From positions 1 to 7,938 of the forward strand of contig JASHVH010000045.1 in NCBI GenBank assembly GCA_030039575.1: 7,938 nucleotides of DNA, in the 5' to 3' direction. Source of the stretch: Acidimicrobiales bacterium (GTDB lineage: Bacteria > Actinomycetota > Acidimicrobiia > Acidimicrobiales > Palsa-688). The notes beneath the pieces are model-generated. The model had not been told where the DNA came from and searched no databases. It saw only the letters and a list, made by a program, of their open reading frames with translations. The translations under genes and the position numbers were made by a program. Below, in pieces: positions 1 to 5,296 of the stretch (positions are counted from its first letter, which is position 1; each line of letters opens with the position of its first letter).

Positions 1-850
1 AGGCCCTCACGATCGGGGCGCAGCCCTCCGCCTGGACGGCTACCAGGCGCGGCAACGGTCCGCTCACCCAGCCGAGCTGCTCGAGTTCGAGTATTGCTTT
101 GTAGATCCCGATCAGCCCGACGCCACCGCCCGTCGGGTAGACGATCACGTCGGGCCACGTCCAGCCGAGCTGTTCTGCGATCTCGAAGCCCATCGTCTTT
201 TTGCCCTCGATCCGGTAGGGCTCTTTCAGTGTCGAGGCATCAAAGAGGTCCGGCCTGTTGGATGTCGCGTCAGCGATGAGGCGGCCGGCATCACCGATGT
301 GACCACGGACTAGGTGCAACTCGGCCCCGGCGGCAAGGCACTCGGCGCGGTTGACCGTGGGGGCGTCTTCGGGCATGGCGATAACGGCGCGGAGCCGAGC
401 CCGGGCTGCGTATGCCGCCCATGCGGCGCCGGCGTTGCCGTTGGTCGGCATGGCGATGGCGCGGGCGCCGAGCTCGCGTGCGCGGGAGACCCCGACGGCT
501 GCGCCTCGCGCCTTGAACGTGCCGGTAGGGATGACCCCTTCGTCTTTCATGAGCAGTCCCGGGGCCCCCAGCTGGCGGCCCAATGTGGGGAGGGCGGTCA
601 GAGGCGTCATGCCTTCGCCGAGCGTGACAACATTGGCAGGTTCTCGTACGGGCAGCACCTCGTGGTACCGCCACAAAGACGGGGGCCGCTGGCTTACTGC
701 CGACCGCGTCATGGTCTCGGTGGCCAACTCCAAGTCGTAACGAGCGAGCAATGGAGACCCGCAAAGGCAAAGCCCCATCAAGCGATCAGCGTTGTAGGTG
801 GCGCCGCAGCGAGGGCACTCGAGATGGTCGAGAGCCGAGAAATGTCCCAC
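1..850 (-). CDS. Threonine-synthase-like PLP-dependent lyase, C-terminus cut by window edge
   Basis: The first 283 residues of a fold-type II PLP enzyme of the threonine synthase group (COG0498-like), which converts O-phosphohomoserine to threonine in the cytoplasm. Seen: an N-terminal zinc-ribbon-like segment (C12, C15, C28, C30); the GEGMTPL hallmark (78-84); the presumed PLP lysine K113 in GTFKARG; an Asn loop TNGNAGAA (136-143); and a glycine-rich phosphate loop PTGGGVGLIG. About 100 or more C-terminal residues lie outside the window. I chose the GTG at 848-850 because the in-frame TAG at 857-859, the stop of the peptidase upstream, blocks any earlier start, and later ATGs would lose the Cys motif. 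No good ribosome binding site is visible, so translation is probably coupled to the peptidase gene 6 nt upstream. Oddity: the motif after the lysine reads KARG where classical enzymes have KDRG, so the true substrate may differ. Class is firm, substrate is not. Confidence 0.85.
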   Translation of the reverse strand, partial: MGHFSALDHLECPRCGATYNADRLMGLCLCGSPLLARYDLELATETMTRSAVSQRPPSLWRYHEVLPVREPANVVTLGEGMTPLTALPTLGRQLGAPGLLMKDEGVIPTGTFKARGAAVGVSRARELGARAIAMPTNGNAGAAWAAYAARARLRAVIAMPEDAPTVNRAECLAAGAELHLVRGHIGDAGRLIADATSNRPDLFDASTLKEPYRIEGKKTMGFEIAEQLGWTWPDVIVYPTGGGVGLIGIYKAILELEQLGWVSGPLPRLVAVQAEGCAPIVRA

Positions 851-856
851 AGTGAG

Positions 857-1972
857 CTACTTACTCACCCTGGGCCTGTGAGCGGCCATGACCTCGTGCA
901 ACCGCGCAGGGTCAAGAGCGTACGCAGTGTTGCCGTCTCGTCCCGTCATGGTCGAGGCTGCCAGCAGCGAGTTGACGATCGCCTCTTCGGTGGCGTCGAC
1001 GACCGCCTCGAACAGGGAGGTTAGGAAGCGGTTGGGCAGCATCTCTGCGCGAAAGAGATGGTCGCCCTGCGACACGCGCAGGTGCCGGTTGCCAGTGGCG
1101 AACGCGACGAAGACGTCACCGCTCGCATCAGCGGCCACTCCTCCCGCCCGGGCCACGCCGAGGCCGGCGCGCTGTGCCAGACGGTCGCATTGATGAGGAA
1201 GCAGCGGAGCGTCCGTAGCGACGACACCGATAATCGAGCCACCGCTGCGGGCCGCCGGTTCAGTGTGGGAGGGGCCCGGGATCTCATCCTCACTCACGTA
1301 GCGGCCAACCGGGACGCCATCGACGCACAAACGGGCGCGACGCCCGTAGTTGGCTTGTACGAGAACGCCGACCGTGACGGCCACTCCGCCAGCCAGCGCG
1401 ACATGGCGCGACGAGGTGCCTATGCCGGCTTTGAAACCGTGGCAGATCGTCCCGGTCCCGGCCCCGACGTTGCCTTCACCGACCGGCCCCCCGGCAGCCG
1501 TCCGAAGCGCTCTTTCCACATGCTCAGGCCTTATATGCAGGCCGTAGACGTCGTTCAAAAACCCGTCATCGGTCTCCGCTACGACCGGAAGGGAGTTCAG
1601 GCTGTCCCGCGGCGTGCCGTGCTCGACCTCCAAACGGACGAGGGCGTCGCGCACGGCGCCGACGCTACCGGTGTTGGTGAGAGCTATCGGGCTGGTCAAA
1701 AAACCGGATTCTCGTAGCCACAGAAGGCCCGTAGCCTCGCCGTTCCCGTTCAGGCAGTGGTGCCCACCGAAGACCGGTTCGGTCCAGACGTGGCCTTCGT
1801 GTGGGAGAACGACGGTGACACCCGTCCTCACCGGCCCATTGCCCACGACTAGCGGGCCTGACCCCTCGATAAGCGTGGTATGCCCGACTCGACAACCGCT
1901 GACGTCGGTGATGGCGTTGTCGGGGCCGGTAGGCAAGGTGCCAATATTTATGCCCAGATCTCGTGCTCTCAT
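857..1972 (-). CDS. P1 family (S58, DmpA/BapA-type) aminopeptidase
   Basis: A 371-residue N-terminal-nucleophile peptidase of the DmpA / beta-peptidyl aminopeptidase family, which cleaves itself into alpha and beta chains and then removes N-terminal residues from small peptides or amides. Length matches DmpA (about 375). Numbered from the start used here: the N-terminal TGPDNAITDVSGCRVGHTT segment is typical; GEGNVGAGTGT lies near 165-175; the autocleavage site is Gly245-Ser246 in SGGSIIGVVATDAPL, with Ser246 the expected new N-terminal nucleophile. QANYG (Asn208) and ASGDVFVAF (Ser284, Asp286) fit other active-site positions. Start: an ATG at 1985-1987 would add five residues, but GGAGGA (1980-1985) sits 7 nt before the ATG at 1970-1972, so the inner ATG is preferred. 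No signal peptide, so probably cytoplasmic. The next gene starts 6 nt downstream in the same reading frame. The physiological substrate cannot be read from sequence. Confidence 0.93.
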   Translation of the reverse strand: MRARDLGINIGTLPTGPDNAITDVSGCRVGHTTLIEGSGPLVVGNGPVRTGVTVVLPHEGHVWTEPVFGGHHCLNGNGEATGLLWLRESGFLTSPIALTNTGSVGAVRDALVRLEVEHGTPRDSLNSLPVVAETDDGFLNDVYGLHIRPEHVERALRTAAGGPVGEGNVGAGTGTICHGFKAGIGTSSRHVALAGGVAVTVGVLVQANYGRRARLCVDGVPVGRYVSEDEIPGPSHTEPAARSGGSIIGVVATDAPLLPHQCDRLAQRAGLGVARAGGVAADASGDVFVAFATGNRHLRVSQGDHLFRAEMLPNRFLTSLFEAVVDATEEAIVNSLLAASTMTGRDGNTAYALDPARLHEVMAAHRPRVSK

Positions 1973-1979
1973 CCGGCTT

Positions 1980-1985
1980 TCCTCC
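1980..1985 (-). promoter_or_regulatory. Ribosome binding site deciding the P1 peptidase start
   Basis: On the minus strand the sequence is ATGGAGGAAAGCCGGATG. The GGAGGA core overlaps the first ATG and sits 7 nt before the second. This is ideal spacing for the second ATG and impossible for the first, so the annotated start is the second. Confidence 0.75.
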
Positions 1986-2094
1986 ATGTTCGGGGCGCAG
2001 GCTACCGAGTTGGGGGAAGGCGGCGGAAATTGAGTGGCTCATGATGATCACGATGTCGGGCCGCCTGGGCGGTTGGTGGCGTGTGCTTTGGGAA

Positions 2095-2123
2095 TTGACA
2101 GCCCGCCCTACGGTCGGCAGGAT
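2095..2123 (+). promoter_or_regulatory. Candidate sigma70-type promoter for the encapsulin operon
   Basis: A perfect TTGACA (-35) at 2095-2100 is followed after 17 nt by CAGGAT (2118-2123), which keeps the A2, A5 and T6 bases of a -10 box; GC-rich actinobacterial promoters often look like this. Transcription would start near 2130 and leave a ~240 nt leader before the encapsulin ATG. The prediction rests on sequence only. Confidence 0.45.
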
Positions 2124-2143
2124 AGTCGAGATGAGTATATCGA

Positions 2144-2158
2144 ATCTATCGATTAGAT
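2144..2158. promoter_or_regulatory. Operator-like inverted repeat downstream of the promoter
   Basis: ATCTA-tcgat-TAGAT is a perfect 5-bp inverted repeat with a 5-nt centre. It lies in an AT-rich stretch (about 2135-2160) that stands out in GC-rich DNA. The same stretch holds two TATCGA copies 9 bp apart (2138-2143 and 2147-2152). Placed at about +14 to +28 from the predicted start, it could bind a repressor. The regulator is unknown. Confidence 0.3.
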
Positions 2159-2162
2159 GATC

Positions 2163-2300
2163 CTAGTAGAACCCGGGGATGCCGGGCGGCCCTGCGTATT
2201 TGCCAGCTTTGGGCCTCAAACCACGGGCTTCGGCGAAGGGGCCTCCCAAGGGCATGTCCGCGAGCGGGATTTCAGAAGCCGGACGAGCCAATTTTATGGC
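2163..2300 (-). pseudogene. Possible C-terminal gene remnant, unrecognised
   Basis: The minus strand reads a frame ending at the TAG 2163-2165, with high GC at third positions over its last ~37 codons. The last residues run EIPLADMPLGGPFAEARG and then RPKAGKYAGPPGIPGFY. This looks more like protein than random leader DNA, but I do not recognise the family. The frame would run back into the encapsulin start, so a full gene cannot fit. It may be a leftover C-terminus or a shadow; confidence is low. Confidence 0.18.
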
Positions 2301-2358
2301 ACAAAGCCTCTGGATTCGTGAGGATGGCTGGGCTAAACAGGTTCGGGCACTTACAACC

Positions 2359-2365
2359 AGGAGGT
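2359..2365 (+). promoter_or_regulatory. Strong ribosome binding site of the encapsulin gene
   Basis: AGGAGGT lies 4 nt before the ATG at 2370. It is the best ribosome binding site on the plus strand besides the one before the 5226 ORF, and fits a protein needed in many copies for a shell. Confidence 0.8.
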
Positions 2366-2369
2366 AGCC

Positions 2370-3338
2370 ATGGCCGTCCAATCAACAGGCCACTTGGCGC
2401 TCAGCGACGCTGCGGCGCGACAACTTGCCAACGCCACCAAGACCGTCGCACAGATGTCCACTATCACACCGAGATGGCTGGTGCGCTGCCTGTCATGGGT
2501 CCCGGTCGAAGCGGGCATCTACAGACTGAACAAAGTCCGGCATCCCGAAGAGGTGGAGGTCGCCTGCCCTCCCCGAGACGAGGTCGAGCTGCCTGTCACC
2601 TTCGTCGATTACGACGAGAACCCCAGGGAGTACTTCCTTAGTTCAGTCGCCACCATTGTCGACGTTCACACGAGGGTTTCTGACCTCTACAGCCAGCCAT
2701 ACGACCAGATCGAGGAACAGCTGCGCCTGGCCGTCGAAACGGTCAAGGAGCGCCAGGAAGGGGAGCTGATAAACAACCCCGAGTATGGGATGTTGGCCAA
2801 CGTGGTCGCCGACCAGCGCTTGAGCACCCGCATAGGCCCACCCACCCCCGACGACCTCGACGAGCTGATCACGAAAGTCTGGAAGGAGCCGGCGTTCTTC
2901 CTGACGCATCCACTCGCGATTGCGGCTTTTGGCCGGGAATGTACCAGGCGGGGAGTCCCGCCGGTCACGGTTAGCCTTTGGGGGTCGCAGTTCATCACTT
3001 GGCGAGGGATCCCGCTCATCCCGTCGGACAAGGTCCCGGTCGAGGGTGGCAAAACGAAGGTCTTGCTTCTCCGCACGGGTGAGCCGCGCCAGGGAGTCGT
3101 CGGCCTGTACCAGCCGAGCTTGCCCGGCGAGCGCAGCCCCGGCCTCTCGGTGCGGTTCATGGGGATCAGCCGCAACGCCATCGCTTCCTATCTCATCTCT
3201 CTGTATTGCTCGCTGGCCATCTTGACCGACGACGCGCTAGGAGTGCTCGACGACGTGGACGTCACGCGCTACCACGACTACGCCTACGTCTACGTCGGAG
3301 GGGGCCCAACGGGTCGCAGGGCCCGGGCATCGAGATGA
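2370..3338 (+). CDS. Family 2A encapsulin shell protein (SrpI / major membrane protein I type)
   Basis: A 322-residue HK97-fold shell protein that self-assembles into a protein nanocompartment. It closely resembles, from memory, M. leprae major membrane protein I and cyanobacterial SrpI, the family 2A encapsulins that package a cysteine desulfurase. Seen: the family N-terminal block (AARQLANATKT at 15-25, STITPRWL at 30-37, WVPVEAGIYR at 43-52); VDYDENPREYFL (79-90); the long helical stretch VDVHTRVSDLYSQPYDQIEEQ; PTPDDLDELITKVWK (158-172); FFLTHPLAIAAFGRE (176-190); SLWGSQFITWRGIPLIPSDK (202-221); RQGVVGLYQP; and GLSVRFMGI near 258. No cyclic-nucleotide-binding domain is inserted, which excludes the 2B type. 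The usual end is near residue 305 (YHDY); here a basic tail YVYVGGGPTGRRARASR follows. The stop overlaps the desulfurase start as ATGA, so the two are translationally coupled shell and cargo. Confidence 0.96.
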   Translation: MAVQSTGHLALSDAAARQLANATKTVAQMSTITPRWLVRCLSWVPVEAGIYRLNKVRHPEEVEVACPPRDEVELPVTFVDYDENPREYFLSSVATIVDVHTRVSDLYSQPYDQIEEQLRLAVETVKERQEGELINNPEYGMLANVVADQRLSTRIGPPTPDDLDELITKVWKEPAFFLTHPLAIAAFGRECTRRGVPPVTVSLWGSQFITWRGIPLIPSDKVPVEGGKTKVLLLRTGEPRQGVVGLYQPSLPGERSPGLSVRFMGISRNAIASYLISLYCSLAILTDDALGVLDDVDVTRYHDYAYVYVGGGPTGRRARASR

Positions 3339-3805
3339 CAGTGCCCGGGGGGCCGCCCGGCTGGGCCGCCGCCAACGAAGGACGCGGCACGCTCGAGGGG
3401 GACGCACCTCTTGACGAAACGACGATGGCCCGCATTGCCACCCGGATTTTCAACGAAAACTTTGCCAACGTGGTCCCCGGCTCCGAGGCGCCGGGCCAGA
3501 CCGCAGACGAGGTTGTCGACCTCCCGTCGCCAGTCGCTGGCTCCACGGTACCGACCGTGGAGCAGGGGGGCCCAACCGGCCGCTCGTTGACATCGCCGGG
3601 CTCGCTGGTCGAGCGCGCTGGGCTGACGGTGGCCAGTTGGCCCGGCCATGCCGCTCCCCATTTCTACTTCCTCGAGGCACCCGGCGCGGCAACAGACGTC
3701 GCGGTCCCGACGGTCGAGGGCGAACGGGGAACAGTGCCCTCCAGCCCCGGCTTCTACTTCGTCGAAAGCAGACCGACGGCCCCGGCGGGGGCCTCCCCGC
3801 CGGAT
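3335..3805 (+). other. Cargo-loading extension of the desulfurase
   Basis: This stretch encodes roughly residues 1-157, before the desulfurase fold. It holds a possible short helix (ETTMARIATRIFNENFANV, 28-46), then Pro/Gly-rich linkers and two FYF[LV]E motifs 30 residues apart (positions about 3656-3685 and 3746-3775). By analogy with characterised family 2A cargo this part stays disordered and docks on the inner shell surface. Which motif docks is inference. Confidence 0.7.
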
Positions 3806-5026
3806 GCTTTCTTCGACGTAGAGCGCGCCCGACGTGATTTCCCTATACTTTCCGAGACGGTCCACGGTCACCAGCTGGTGTGGCTCGACAACGCCGCCAC
3901 GACACAGAAGCCGCAGGTCGTGATCGACCGGCTGGCCCGGTACTATTCACACGAGAACTCCAACGTGCACAGGGCCGCCCACGAGCTGGCCGCCCGGTCG
4001 ACCGACGCCTACGAGTCGGCCCGGGACACGGTGGCCCGGTTCCTCGGGGCCTCATCGGCAAAGGAGGTCGTCTTCGTAAGGGGGACGACCGAAGCCATCA
4101 ATCTCGTGGCGCAGAGTTGGGGGTCCCGCAACCTGGCCGAGGGCGACGAGATCATAATCTCCCACCTCGAGCACCACGCCAACATCGTCCCCTGGCAGCA
4201 GATCGCGTCCAGAAAGGGAGCGCACATCAAGGTCATCCCGGTCGATGACGACGGCCAGCTGGTCCTGGAAGAGTTCGCCAAGTTGCTCAGCCCGAAGACC
4301 CGCCTGGTAGCCGTGGCCCACGTCTCGAACGTCCTCGGGACGATTGTGCCAGTCTCGGAGGTGGTGAGGATGGCCAGGACGGCCGGTGCCCGGGTCCTCG
4401 TCGACGGTGCCCAGAGCGTGGCCCACATGAGGGTCGACTTGCAGGAGATGGGCCCGGATTTTTTTGTCTTCTCGGGGCATAAGATCTTCGGCCCGACTGG
4501 CATCGGGGCGCTGTGGGGGAAACCCGAGGTGTTGTCCGAGATGCCGCCCTGGCAGGGGGGCGGGAACATGATCCGGGACGTCACTTTTGAGCGCACCCTC
4601 TACCAGGGCCCGCCTCAGCGGTTCGAGGCGGGCACCCCCAACATCGCGGACGCAGTCGGGCTTGGCACCGCCCTCGACTACCTGGAGCAGCTAGGCATCG
4701 AGAACGTGCACCGCTACGAGCACGAGCTGCTCCGGTACGCCGTCGAGAGCCTGGGCAACGTCCCGGGGTTGCGCCTTGTCGGCACGGCGCCCGACAAGGC
4801 CAGCGTCTTGTCTTTCGTCCTCGAGGGAGCCAGCCCCGAACAGGTGGCCAGTGCCCTTAACCGGCACGGCATCGCGGTCAGGGCGGGGCACCACTGCGCG
4901 CAGCCGATCCTCCGGCGCTTTGGGCTGGAGTCCTCGGTGCGGGCCTCGCTGGCGCTCTACAACACCCACGACGAGGTTGACCGGCTGGTGGGGGTTCTGG
5001 CCAACTTCGAGCGACAGAGGGTGTGA
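3335..5026 (+). CDS. sufS: SufS-type cysteine desulfurase, encapsulin cargo with N-terminal targeting extension
   Basis: A 563-residue group II cysteine desulfurase: a PLP enzyme turning L-cysteine into alanine and an enzyme-bound persulfide. The catalytic domain starts near residue 158 (DAFFDVERARRDFPIL). It has WLDNAATTQKP (183-193), EHHANIVPW (279-287), DGAQ (357-360, binds PLP), the PLP lysine K383 in SGHKIFGPTG, and the persulfide-forming C521 in RAGHHCAQP. Typical SufS proteins are about 410 residues; the extra ~157 N-terminal residues are rich in Pro, Gly and Ala, look disordered, and carry two copies of an aromatic motif: PHFYFLEAPG (108-117) and PGFYFVESRP (138-147). Such an extension is the known cargo-loading region in family 2A systems. 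I chose the ATG at 3335 because it overlaps the encapsulin stop; the open frame extends further upstream, but only as a shadow of encapsulin. Active-site residues are intact, so the enzyme should be functional inside the shell. Confidence 0.96.
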   Translation: MTVPGGPPGWAAANEGRGTLEGDAPLDETTMARIATRIFNENFANVVPGSEAPGQTADEVVDLPSPVAGSTVPTVEQGGPTGRSLTSPGSLVERAGLTVASWPGHAAPHFYFLEAPGAATDVAVPTVEGERGTVPSSPGFYFVESRPTAPAGASPPDAFFDVERARRDFPILSETVHGHQLVWLDNAATTQKPQVVIDRLARYYSHENSNVHRAAHELAARSTDAYESARDTVARFLGASSAKEVVFVRGTTEAINLVAQSWGSRNLAEGDEIIISHLEHHANIVPWQQIASRKGAHIKVIPVDDDGQLVLEEFAKLLSPKTRLVAVAHVSNVLGTIVPVSEVVRMARTAGARVLVDGAQSVAHMRVDLQEMGPDFFVFSGHKIFGPTGIGALWGKPEVLSEMPPWQGGGNMIRDVTFERTLYQGPPQRFEAGTPNIADAVGLGTALDYLEQLGIENVHRYEHELLRYAVESLGNVPGLRLVGTAPDKASVLSFVLEGASPEQVASALNRHGIAVRAGHHCAQPILRRFGLESSVRASLALYNTHDEVDRLVGVLANFERQRV

Positions 5027-5098
5027 CTGAAGCCGCCCAATATCGTCATCGTCAGGCCAGACCAGATGGCCATGTTGCGCTTGGCTGCGGCACGGGGC
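5027..5098 (+). pseudogene. Possible N-terminal sulfatase remnant
   Basis: Directly after the desulfurase stop, in the same frame, the DNA reads LKPPNIVIVRPDQMAMLRLA. This fits the first beta strand of the arylsulfatase / choline-sulfatase family (PNI-x5-DQ, with the Asp that binds metal). The first codon is CTG, exactly where an ATG would abut the upstream stop, and no ATG, GTG or TTG lies before the motif. The frame continues to a TAA at 5246-5248 but shows no catalytic C-x-P-S-R block (a CSPPE is present but lacks the needed residues). It is probably a truncated leftover, though a chance match of about 13 residues cannot be excluded. Confidence 0.3.
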
Positions 5099-5144
5099 CC
5101 ACAGCCGGGACGGGTCCTGTGTAGCCCGCCGGAGCATGGGAGCG

Positions 5145-5173
5145 GAAACAGCTTATTCGAGCATTACTATAGT
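5145..5173 (+). promoter_or_regulatory. Candidate promoter for the monooxygenase genes
   Basis: TATAGT (5168-5173) matches five of six -10 bases. A weak -35, GAAACA (5145-5150), lies 17 nt upstream. The site sits in an AT-rich island in a ~270 bp gap between two coding blocks, where a separate promoter is plausible. The weak -35 keeps confidence low. Confidence 0.3.
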
Positions 5174-5184
5174 ATCCATTGGAT
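5165..5184. repeat. Two abutting palindromes, operator-like
   Basis: TACTATAGTA (5165-5174) is a perfect 10-bp palindrome. It shares its last base with ATCCA-T-TGGAT (5174-5184), a second perfect inverted repeat around one central base. Both overlap or directly follow the candidate -10 box, a common place for a repressor site. No known regulator motif was recognised. Confidence 0.4.
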
Positions 5185-5213
5185 CGATGGTAATATCGAG
5201 TGCGAAGGCATCA

Positions 5214-5220
5214 AGGAGGT
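5214..5220 (+). promoter_or_regulatory. Strong ribosome binding site before a 21-codon ORF
   Basis: AGGAGGT lies 5 nt before the GTG at 5226. It is the only good ribosome binding site between the desulfurase and the first monooxygenase. It is 76 nt from the monooxygenase ATG, too far to serve that gene directly. Confidence 0.6.
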
Positions 5221-5225
5221 GGGCA

Positions 5226-5291
5226 GTGACCGGAACGGTGACGGCTAAGAGACGGCGGAGCGCCCGGGTGGCTCGAAATAGTCTGACTTGA
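5226..5291 (+). CDS. Small basic peptide, possible leader peptide
   Basis: A 21-residue ORF (GTG start, TGA stop at 5289-5291) encoding MTGTVTAKRRRSARVARNSLT. It has an AGGAGGT ribosome binding site at ideal spacing and ends 5 nt before the first monooxygenase ATG. Actinobacterial sulfur genes, including LLM oxidoreductase clusters, are often preceded by short Arg-rich leader peptides, usually with Cys codons near the end. This one is Arg-rich but has no Cys and no clear RHVDL motif, so it is at best a divergent member. Its likely role is translational coupling or attenuation of the downstream gene, which lacks its own ribosome binding site. The peptide itself may have no function. Evidence is position and ribosome binding site only. 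Confidence 0.4.
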   Translation: MTGTVTAKRRRSARVARNSLT

Positions 5292-5296
5292 CCTAA

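Larger units (their letters stand above)
1988..2369. other. Divergent intergenic region
   Basis: About 380 bp separate the leftward peptidase and the rightward encapsulin gene. It holds a sigma70-like promoter reading right (2095-2123), an AT-rich inverted repeat just after it (2144-2158), a possible minus-strand coding remnant (2163-2300), small GC-rich hairpins (for example CCCGG/CCGGG at 2172-2186), and the encapsulin ribosome binding site. No convincing promoter was found for the leftward pair. I looked for SAM-type and cobalamin riboswitch cores in the long leader and did not recognise any. Confidence 0.6.

Noticed and set aside
291..1717. Several medium plus-strand and minus-strand frames over the threonine-synthase-like and peptidase genes
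   Set aside because: They are shadows; the true frames carry continuous family motifs and the expected third-position GC bias.
2179..2367. A 62-codon plus-strand ORF ending 2 nt before the encapsulin ATG
   Set aside because: It has no ribosome binding site, its composition is unlike the neighbouring genes, and it covers the encapsulin ribosome binding site. The opposite strand has the better coding signal there.
2130..2369. Riboswitch (SAM-type or cobalamin) in the encapsulin leader
   Set aside because: I looked for conserved cores expected before sulfur genes and found only small GC-rich hairpins that fit no class I know.
3206..3334. Upstream ATG at 3206 as the desulfurase start
   Set aside because: It lies inside encapsulin coding sequence and gives an Arg-rich run typical of an out-of-frame reading; the ATG in the ATGA overlap at 3335 is far better.
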